This document shows, one piece after another, positions 57,817 through 64,000 of a stretch of DNA of 64,000 nt. How positions within the stretch are numbered: the first letter of the stretch is position 1; each line of letters starts with the position of its first letter. The stretch covers positions 248,001-312,000 of the forward strand of contig JAJCXM010000003.1 in NCBI GenBank assembly GCA_029263455.1, given 5' to 3'. Position numbers and translations under genes: made by a program. Under the pieces are notes generated by a model, which ran no database searches, had not been told where the DNA came from, and worked only from the letters and a program-made list of their open reading frames with translations. This stretch comes from Holophagae bacterium. Lineage in GTDB: Bacteria; Acidobacteriota; Holophagae; Acanthopleuribacterales; Acanthopleuribacteraceae.

Positions 57817-58604
57817 TTCTCTTGATCGCTACTCTACTTTCACTCAATGACGGGCAAAGCAATGAAGAAATTTGGCAAGTGCGTACAGCATTCAATCGTC
57901 ATTTTGAACAAGCGGGTGTAACCGGCGTCTTTGTCGCCTATGAGACAGAGACGCTTCGTTATTTAACCAACGACCCAGAGCGCTGTCGTCAGATGTTTAT
58001 TCCGGCCTCCACATTTAAGATCTTCCATTCGCTGGTGGCTTTGGAGTTGGGCGTTCTCGAAGATGAAGACGTCACTATCGACTGGGATGGCGTCGACCGC
58101 GGCTGGGATAAATGGAATATGGATCACAACATGCGTTCAGCCATCAAGGTTTCCGCCGTCTGGTTCTATCAAGAAGTAGCACGTCGAATCGGTGCAGCTC
58201 GCATGCTTCATTATCTAGAAATAGTTGGTTACGGTAATCGTGAACTCAGCGGCGGAATAGATCTCTTTTGGCTTGAAGGCGGACTGCGCATTTCGCCAGT
58301 CCAGCAAATTCAGTTTCTAAGGCGTCTCTATGATGGTGATTTACCATTCTCAGAGCGAAACATTGAGATCGTCAAGGACATCCTTAAGGTAGAACAAACG
58401 GATAAGTATGTGTTGAGCGCAAAAAGCGGTTTGGCTAGCCACTTTTCACCCCAAGTTGGTTGGTATGTTGGTTATATACAACGCGGTAGCAATTGTTTAT
58501 ATTTCGCCACGCAAATAGACATCGTGAATCGCGCTGATAGAGCCACACGAACCACGATCACAAGAAAGATTCTTAGCGACTTGGGGTACCTCGTTACACA
58601 ATGA
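57813..58604 (+). CDS. Class D (OXA-type) beta-lactamase
   Basis: A 263-residue serine beta-lactamase of class D. All signature motifs are present: PASTFKI (Ser66, Lys69), SAVWFYQ (114-120, the SxV motif), YGN (140-142), the Trp of FWLEG (153), KSG (204-206, in the place of KTG) and GWYVGY (216-221). The N-terminus (MILLIATLLSL) is hydrophobic but lacks the usual basic residue, so export is likely but not certain. TTG at 57813 overlaps the lipoprotein stop. The sequence fits an enzyme native to an environmental species rather than a known acquired OXA; substrate range cannot be told. Confidence 0.9.
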   Translation: MILLIATLLSLNDGQSNEEIWQVRTAFNRHFEQAGVTGVFVAYETETLRYLTNDPERCRQMFIPASTFKIFHSLVALELGVLEDEDVTIDWDGVDRGWDKWNMDHNMRSAIKVSAVWFYQEVARRIGAARMLHYLEIVGYGNRELSGGIDLFWLEGGLRISPVQQIQFLRRLYDGDLPFSERNIEIVKDILKVEQTDKYVLSAKSGLASHFSPQVGWYVGYIQRGSNCLYFATQIDIVNRADRATRTTITRKILSDLGYLVTQ

Positions 58605-58652
58605 TTCGCAGGTCTGCAATCAACTCAGAATTTCTCTCAAACGCGGCCTAAT

Positions 58653-60380
58653 TCAAGGCAAAGTCACACAACTAAAAGTCGATCCATTATCTAGAGACTC
58701 TACAAACAATTTATTTTCATAGATTTGGATGGGTCGTATTATGCCAGTAATGCCCCAATCCTCCAGATCCAACTCGCGGATAAGAGCTCCAGAATCGGAA
58801 TTCAGCACATAAAAAATTCCATTGGTCGCCACCAAATACAGGCTTCCCAAGCGTTCTGAGTATGCCGCCGAAGCGGGAAGAAAATCCGTTTGCTTCCATT
58901 TTTCCAGCCCTGTATCAGGATCTAACATGACTAAATCCCTCATTCCAGACGGCTTTCCCCAAATATAGGTAAACAAGCCGCTTTCCGTTAGCAGCGGATA
59001 TGTCTCATTGAAAGGGGTGTCGTACTCCCATATGACTTGCCCATTGAAATTGATCGCCACGACTCTATTCTCCCGATCCAGCGTTCCATACAGTCGACTC
59101 TCGTCGATGGCGACAAAGGACCCAGGCGAATCCCATGTCTTAATCACTTGCCCGCTATTTTGATTGATCAGCTGCATTTGATTGCCTTGCACACTTGACG
59201 TGCTAATGAAACTTCCAACATAAAAGTTGAGAGTACATGGAGCTGTCGGTAAATTCCAATTTACGTTTCCGGACATTGTATCTATCGAAATTATGCGGCC
59301 AATTGGATCGTCACAAAAACGATTTTGAGCAAACAGACTATTTCCAGATATGGCTCCGATTTGAGACAATCTGAAAGGCAACGTGTTAGTGATCTGATCT
59401 ATTTCGGTTGGTGTGTCCGCATTCCACTTTGCCAACGAAAGCGCACTGAAGTTTGCATATCCATCAGTGGGTTGTTGGTCCATGTCTGTAAGGAAGAACA
59501 CATCCCCATTTTGTTCCCTCACATCAGCTATGTCTCCATTTAACGGTAGTGTTTCAATCGCGCCGTTGTTGATATTAATGCGATGAGCTTTGGCTGGACC
59601 TTGCGTCACTATGTACCACCAAGAATCCGTAATTTGACCCCCTGCTCGAACTGAATCGCTCACTTCGGTCTGCCAGAGCAGGTTATAGGGTTCGGGTGTT
59701 ACGGCTACTGATTGCAAATCGAGAGGAACATTCTCCCAAAGAAATCGTTGATCTAACGATCCGCGTAAGGACGTTAATGCAAGCGGTCGATCACTGTGTA
59801 CTTCAAAATAAGACCCCTCAATATCCGAAAATAACGTTTCAAAAACAAATAACTGCTTGTGCCAAGAAGATAGGGCGAAGCTGTGAGACGCCTTTTCGGC
59901 GCCCGAAACATATTGTTTAACATCGACGGAAGCTTGTTGACCATTCGGATTCACCATCGCTACTCCATCCCATGCTGCAGACCAGTTACCTTGATAAATT
60001 CGCCACCTGGTCGATTGAATAGCTGACTCCGACACATGCACAGGGCTTGAATTAGAGACCGTTGACTGATAAATGATGGTTACTTTGACTTCTGGGTCGC
60101 CCGTAATAGCGATGTGAGATACGCTGTCAGAACTCGATAGATGTTCGGGCGAGGCAAAATTGGTTTCTCCTGCTTGCACATGAATGGTGTTCGCTAATAT
60201 GAATCCACCATTTTGATCGTAAAAACGTAGTTCAACATCATGTCCAGACAAGCCGTCGGTGTTGGCAATTAAGAGGGTTGGGATGAATCCGCCAGTTACC
60301 CTCGATACATGAGAAATGAGCCTTTGTTGCCCCAATGAACCAAGACAAAATATTGCCACAAGCCAAACACGACAATGCAT
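58653..60380 (-). CDS. Secreted beta-propeller (PQQ-like repeat) protein
   Basis: A 575-residue exported protein. The first ~200 residues are beta-rich (VTGGFIPTLLIANTDG, then MVNPNGQQASVDVKQYV). The rest has propeller-like blades: ISIDTMSGNVNWNLP, INQNSGQVIKTWD, VAINFNGQVIWEYD, LDPDTGLEKWKQTD, and LNSDSGALIRELDL. Those are PQQ-type repeats that usually form a beta-propeller. No PQQ-binding or catalytic residues are evident. The start is ATG 60380 with GGAGATG before it; ATG 60413 is the longer alternative. Confidence 0.7.
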   Translation of the reverse strand: MHCRVWLVAIFCLGSLGQQRLISHVSRVTGGFIPTLLIANTDGLSGHDVELRFYDQNGGFILANTIHVQAGETNFASPEHLSSSDSVSHIAITGDPEVKVTIIYQSTVSNSSPVHVSESAIQSTRWRIYQGNWSAAWDGVAMVNPNGQQASVDVKQYVSGAEKASHSFALSSWHKQLFVFETLFSDIEGSYFEVHSDRPLALTSLRGSLDQRFLWENVPLDLQSVAVTPEPYNLLWQTEVSDSVRAGGQITDSWWYIVTQGPAKAHRININNGAIETLPLNGDIADVREQNGDVFFLTDMDQQPTDGYANFSALSLAKWNADTPTEIDQITNTLPFRLSQIGAISGNSLFAQNRFCDDPIGRIISIDTMSGNVNWNLPTAPCTLNFYVGSFISTSSVQGNQMQLINQNSGQVIKTWDSPGSFVAIDESRLYGTLDRENRVVAINFNGQVIWEYDTPFNETYPLLTESGLFTYIWGKPSGMRDLVMLDPDTGLEKWKQTDFLPASAAYSERLGSLYLVATNGIFYVLNSDSGALIRELDLEDWGITGIIRPIQIYENKLFVESLDNGSTFSCVTLP

Positions 60381-60487
60381 GAGACATCTCCATAAATCAG
60401 ACTTTTCACCCAAAAATTATCTCCCAAAAGAATCCAGCCGCCAAGAAATTCTATACCTCCGCGTAGGATAGACGACTCGTATCAAAC

Positions 60488-61054
60488 CTAAAGTACCAGA
60501 TTGGAAAGAGCTTGATCGTATTCGCGTAACAGCTCGCGTTCTTTCCATACGAAGGTACTGATGACCTCTAATAAATGGCGACCCAAGACTGCGTTTCTAC
60601 CGCCATGGTACAGATCGTCGTAAAGGAGATTCCCTACGATTTCGCCTTGTTTCTGATAACGAAGCTGGAGTTCGTACATTTGATTGATGCTCAACGTATT
60701 CTCGTAGCTAAAAAATCGGCTTGCACCGGTATTTTTGGCCGTCTCCCAGGCCGATTCAAACAGACTTGACGGGTGTATAAACCCTTTGTGAAAAAGACTG
60801 ATATCGGGAACCTCACCCTTTCCTGCTAGCTCAAGCAATTGCTGATAGAGTTCTTGGTGGTAATGGTGCGAATCTTCTGTTTTGGCGCGATTGGCCTTCA
60901 ATTCCTCAATTATGCCGAGCAAAGCGCGGTTGGATTGTTGTTGATCGGCGCGATCTTGGCGCCATTCATTGACGGCGTAAGCGACCGCCACACCAAAGAC
61001 GACAAAAATAGCTTCAAAAAAGGCTTGGCGAACGACACCGGCAGTTTGACTCAT
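60488..61054 (-). CDS. Small protein with N-terminal membrane helix
   Basis: A 188-residue protein. One membrane segment is visible (about 12-29, FFEAIFVVFGVAVAYAVNEW), then a long helical soluble part containing RADQQQSNRALLGIIEELKANR, SLFESAWETAKNTGASRFFSYENTLSINQMYELQ, and a charged C-terminus. This layout (one helix, then SAWE..., YE...) resembles a family of uncharacterised membrane proteins of bacteria, but no function is known. It is monocistronic, with its promoter in the gap before the DUF5916 gene's end. Confidence 0.6.
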   Translation of the reverse strand: MSQTAGVVRQAFFEAIFVVFGVAVAYAVNEWRQDRADQQQSNRALLGIIEELKANRAKTEDSHHYHQELYQQLLELAGKGEVPDISLFHKGFIHPSSLFESAWETAKNTGASRFFSYENTLSINQMYELQLRYQKQGEIVGNLLYDDLYHGGRNAVLGRHLLEVISTFVWKERELLREYDQALSNLVL

Positions 61055-61128
61055 GGTCAGGTTTTACCACAAGCGGTCACTTAGTTGAAGCTGACAACAT
61101 GGCATGAGCAACGAGAACAAAATACGAG

Positions 61129-63345
61129 TTAACGTAACCAGGCATAGCCTAGTTTGAGGAAAACGGCGCGTTCAGTTTGGGTAAGACTGCTATTTTCCGA
61201 GCCCAGGTATTGGTCGGTATAACCAAGGTAGCCAACCGTTTGAGGATTCAATTTATACGAAAAAAGTAACTGGTTAAACCAGTCGCGGCTTTGGCTCGGC
61301 ACCTCAGTGGTATACAGATCTGGTCTGCGCTCTATTTCAAAATACTGGCCAATCCATCTTAAAAAGATGCGTTCATTGAAGTTATAAACCAAGCGTAGTT
61401 CGGGGACGCGGGTCACAAACAATCGACCTTCTGCCACATCTAACTGTGACTCACGGTAAGCCAGCGAAAAATTGACATGTCTACCTTGGCGTAAATGGGC
61501 AAAAACGTCCCAACTCCGTTGATCTGCTGGGCGATTGCTGGAAAAATCGATCCAGTCGGATAAATTGACACCGCCGCCAAGCTCCACCATACCCGTCGGT
61601 TGAAAACTACCATTGAACCATACAAAATCTTGATCATATTCCACTAATTCGAAGACACGATCGCGGGTGCCAAAACCGCCATTAAAAAAAGACTGCAAGG
61701 GTCCTTCTAGTGAGACCCAGGTCTCGTATTCACGCTCAATCAACGCGCCGTCATGGTCCGTGGTGATGTCCCAATCACCAGCCCAGGTTATTTTGTTGAT
61801 CTTCTCGAAATACCAGTTGCGACCGCCACCCGCAATCACTCGCTCAATGCCGACTTGTGGAATGAAACCAAGATCAGCGACAAAGTCTTCACCTGTATGT
61901 GCGTAACTTCCACTTGCCCACCAGTCGCGATTCTCATGCCGGTAAGAGACGTAATAGGCCTCGTCGGTGACAGGCTCGTTTGCAGAAACATCCAAGCGGT
62001 CAGCTATTTCTTGATTATATTCTGTGTCCGATGAGGCGATGTTCAAACTCAACTTGTCCGACTCTGAGAATCGCAGAAAAAGGTCTGCACTCAGGACTCG
62101 GTTTGTGTATCCGTCACCTTCGCGGCTGGTTGCCATAGCCCCGGCGGTGCTGTTCTTGCCAAAATCGTACCTATAGCGACCTACGAAACCAGTCGTTTTA
62201 AAATCAAACGAAGAATTACGAGATCCCTGATTACCAGGGACGACAATATTGGTCACGTCATCTTGAGTCAAGAAGGTCCCGAAAGAGTGGGAGCCAGATT
62301 TACCCGATAACTTCAGCGCCGCTGTAGGATTGGCCACGGTTCTGGTGTGTACCAGATTGAGAGGGGTTTGGTAAGTATCGGCACCTTCTTGAAAAAAGGG
62401 CCGAGTTTCCGAAAAGAACAAGGCAAACTGCTCGTTAATACCAAGGTTCACTGCGTCCGCTTCCACCTGCGAAAAATCTGGACTAACGGTGGCGTTAAGC
62501 GTCATGTTGGGAGTGACCCCCCAGCGCACGGTCGCGCCAGCATCGGACGAGCTATCTGAAACGTCAAAATCGTTGCCATTAAGCCCACTACGCCGTTCAC
62601 TCTTGAATGCCGTAACGGTGGGAACCACTTCCAAATTGGCACCTGGCGCAACTCCTTCAATGCCAGCTATTTTGTCAGCCTGACCTAAGTAGGTATTTGC
62701 GCCTCTCTTCCTTGGCCACAGGCCCATGTGATGACGGTAATCACGGGGATAACTTCGAAAGGCGTCAAAACCCCAAGTCTGCGGTCCTTGCTTATCTTGA
62801 AACCTCAATTGATTGAAAGGAATCAATATTTCTGTTTCCCAACCCGTATCTGTCATACGAGAAGCCGAACTCCAAATTGCGTTCCAGGCGGTGTCATAAC
62901 TGCCGCCGATTTCGTCATTGATGGCATCCATCTGAACGCCAACTGGGTTAACAATAAATTCATAGGCACGCCTTTGGTCATTAAAGGTGTCTAACATGAT
63001 GCCAACCCAATCGTCCTTGAACAGGTCATCGTGGTCGTTGTAGCGAGCCCTTATTTCTGATGGACGCGAATCGTGACAACGGAAGGCAGCCGCAAAGCCC
63101 CTTTCTGTCACTAATAGAAACAGTTCAGTGCGTACGGGAGGTGTCGTGTTATCTCCTGGTTGCACTTCGTAATCCAATTCTAGTCGAAGGGCATCGCGCC
63201 ACTCACTTTCATCCACGACACCGTCAACCACAACAGAGGAAGCGACCCCAATATCGTAGGTTTGAATGGACCTATTCTCCAACGCATCAGACGCCACCGA
63301 GAAGAAGCCCAGACAGATCGGAACCATAGCAGAGACACAGCGCAT
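61129..63345 (-). CDS. CBM9 / DUF5916 outer-membrane protein
   Basis: A 738-residue exported protein. After the signal peptide (MRCVSAMVPICLGFFSVAS) comes a CBM9-like carbohydrate-binding domain (about 30-215; VVVDGVVDESEWRDA, YEFIVNPVGVQMDA). The remaining ~500 residues are DUF5916: FSQVEADAVNLGINEQFALFFSETRPFFQEGAD and repeated amphipathic beta strands ending in an aromatic-rich C-terminus (YAWLR), as in outer-membrane barrels. It probably binds an external polymer; no enzyme function is known. The start is ATG 63345 with GAGG upstream; GTG 63363 is the alternative. Confidence 0.85.
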   Translation of the reverse strand: MRCVSAMVPICLGFFSVASDALENRSIQTYDIGVASSVVVDGVVDESEWRDALRLELDYEVQPGDNTTPPVRTELFLLVTERGFAAAFRCHDSRPSEIRARYNDHDDLFKDDWVGIMLDTFNDQRRAYEFIVNPVGVQMDAINDEIGGSYDTAWNAIWSSASRMTDTGWETEILIPFNQLRFQDKQGPQTWGFDAFRSYPRDYRHHMGLWPRKRGANTYLGQADKIAGIEGVAPGANLEVVPTVTAFKSERRSGLNGNDFDVSDSSSDAGATVRWGVTPNMTLNATVSPDFSQVEADAVNLGINEQFALFFSETRPFFQEGADTYQTPLNLVHTRTVANPTAALKLSGKSGSHSFGTFLTQDDVTNIVVPGNQGSRNSSFDFKTTGFVGRYRYDFGKNSTAGAMATSREGDGYTNRVLSADLFLRFSESDKLSLNIASSDTEYNQEIADRLDVSANEPVTDEAYYVSYRHENRDWWASGSYAHTGEDFVADLGFIPQVGIERVIAGGGRNWYFEKINKITWAGDWDITTDHDGALIEREYETWVSLEGPLQSFFNGGFGTRDRVFELVEYDQDFVWFNGSFQPTGMVELGGGVNLSDWIDFSSNRPADQRSWDVFAHLRQGRHVNFSLAYRESQLDVAEGRLFVTRVPELRLVYNFNERIFLRWIGQYFEIERRPDLYTTEVPSQSRDWFNQLLFSYKLNPQTVGYLGYTDQYLGSENSSLTQTERAVFLKLGYAWLR

Positions 63346-63622
63346 AATGACCTCAACAATCACATCGAAACGGATTTATGTGTTTATACGCAATTAGTGC
63401 CACCAAAGGTTTTCAACCAGTGTCATATTGCATCATCGCAAATGGCGCGAAAGATCGTGTTTTTTGCCAGCTATTTTAGCTTCTGTTATTCTTTCGCCAA
63501 TTTCGATTCTAGAGGACCGCTATAGTCCAATTCGTGCGCGATGTTTTGGTCGGAACCACATCGTGACTCCTTTGTTGCCACGTAAGGTCCATTCTGTGGC
63601 AATCGGTAACTATGACGATCGG

Positions 63623-64000
63623 TCACTTTGGAGTCCTGTTCACCAGCAAAAACAATGTTCGCGGTGACCCACTGATCTGCACCTTTTCCTTGATCGTAAA
63701 GTGCTTGGTAAAAACGGCTTCGAAATTTTCCAGGTCATAGTGATCAAAAATATCTTTTCTGCTTGCTAACAGGCTCTGCACCATTGGATCTTCCTTGGGC
63801 ACAAATTCGATCACGAGTTCGCGACACAGTGACGCAAAGAATTCGGCCAAGTAAGTAAGCGGCACATTGTTGGATATAGCCAGATGATGGATAAGCGCGA
63901 GCGCCAAAACCATGTCAACAGGTCCTCGTTGTAAGAGCGACATACGCTCTTGATTGGCCCAACCCAAGGCTGAACTAGGGTTGGCTAGGTCCATCAAAAG
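63623..64000 (-). CDS. SAM-dependent methyltransferase-like protein, 5' end cut by window edge
   Basis: The frame is open to the last base of the window, so only the C-terminal ~125 residues are seen. They read DLANPSSALGWANQERMSLLQRGPVDMVLALALIHHLAISNNVPL, then ELVIEFVPKEDPMVQSLLASR, and SGSPRTLFLL. That pattern is the end of class I methyltransferases related to nodulation-protein NoeA. Substrate and start cannot be judged. It is on the same strand as the DUF5916 gene with a 277-bp gap. Confidence 0.75.
   Translation of the reverse strand, partial: LLMDLANPSSALGWANQERMSLLQRGPVDMVLALALIHHLAISNNVPLTYLAEFFASLCRELVIEFVPKEDPMVQSLLASRKDIFDHYDLENFEAVFTKHFTIKEKVQISGSPRTLFLLVNRTPK

Overview
The window is a contiguous piece of a Gram-negative bacterial chromosome of medium G+C. 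Gram-negative architecture is shown by a Skp/OmpH chaperone, an RND exporter, several signal peptides and lipoboxes, and an outer-membrane-barrel protein of the CBM9/DUF5916 type. The gene set also includes a TPR/Ser-Thr-kinase fusion, PATAN(DUF4388), DUF3667 and DUF512 proteins, homogentisate and leucine catabolism, and many secreted proteins of unknown role. That mix fits a free-living aerobic heterotroph, possibly a marine Acidobacteriota (Holophagae-like) or a deltaproteobacterial-type lineage. This placement is inference only. No rRNA, tRNA, CRISPR array or intact insertion sequence was seen.

Layout. 1-9.2 kb: a partial erythromycin-esterase-like protein, a secreted HExxH protein, a GAF-GGDEF diguanylate cyclase, two serine beta-lactamase-fold hydrolases, a TacAT-type toxin-antitoxin pair with a clear promoter/operator, and an esterase whose signal peptide seems to lie in another frame. 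9.2-16.3 kb: a 1361-residue transglutaminase-like secreted protein, a DUF3667 membrane protein, a zincin-like protein with an altered active-site motif, and a decayed patch with a SUFU-like fragment and a possible transposase remnant. 16.6-20.8 kb: an uncharacterised protein, then a three-gene 3-methylcrotonyl-CoA carboxylase-type operon with the biotin carrier as a separate protein. 20.9-30 kb: the TPR kinase, an RlmI-like methyltransferase, DUF2062, a DUF4097-like protein, a pseudo-receiver/PATAN/DegV fusion, and a repeat-rich secreted protein. 30-33 kb: an lrp-hpd-hmgA tyrosine-catabolism operon followed by a previously easy-to-miss 29-residue membrane peptide. 33-38.8 kb: an RND/MMPL exporter, a DUF512 radical-SAM protein, a tiny lipoprotein, a RibD-type reductase and a GYF_2 membrane protein.

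39.3-51.3 kb is the centrepiece. A promoter and an ilv-type leader peptide (12 consecutive Leu/Ile/Val codons) sit ahead of mutually exclusive antiterminator and terminator hairpins. Ten tightly packed genes follow: ilvD, ilvC, ilvG(B), ilvM, leuA, cimA, ilvE, leuC, leuD, leuB. Together they make valine, leucine and isoleucine from pyruvate and acetyl-CoA. Citramalate synthase stands where ilvGMEDA-type operons carry threonine deaminase (ilvA). Isoleucine should therefore be built by the citramalate route, with LeuCDB shared between the leucine and isoleucine branches, all under one attenuator.

51.4-64 kb: a secreted leucine-rich-repeat protein, a hipBA toxin-antitoxin pair with its own promoter/operator, an ankyrin protein, a Skp/OmpH chaperone, a small lipoprotein overlapping a class D beta-lactamase, a secreted beta-propeller protein, a small membrane protein, a CBM9/DUF5916 outer-membrane protein, and the end of a methyltransferase-like gene cut by the window edge. 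Many starts were moved to the codon with the best Shine-Dalgarno (SD) sequence or to an ATGA overlap; each entry says so.
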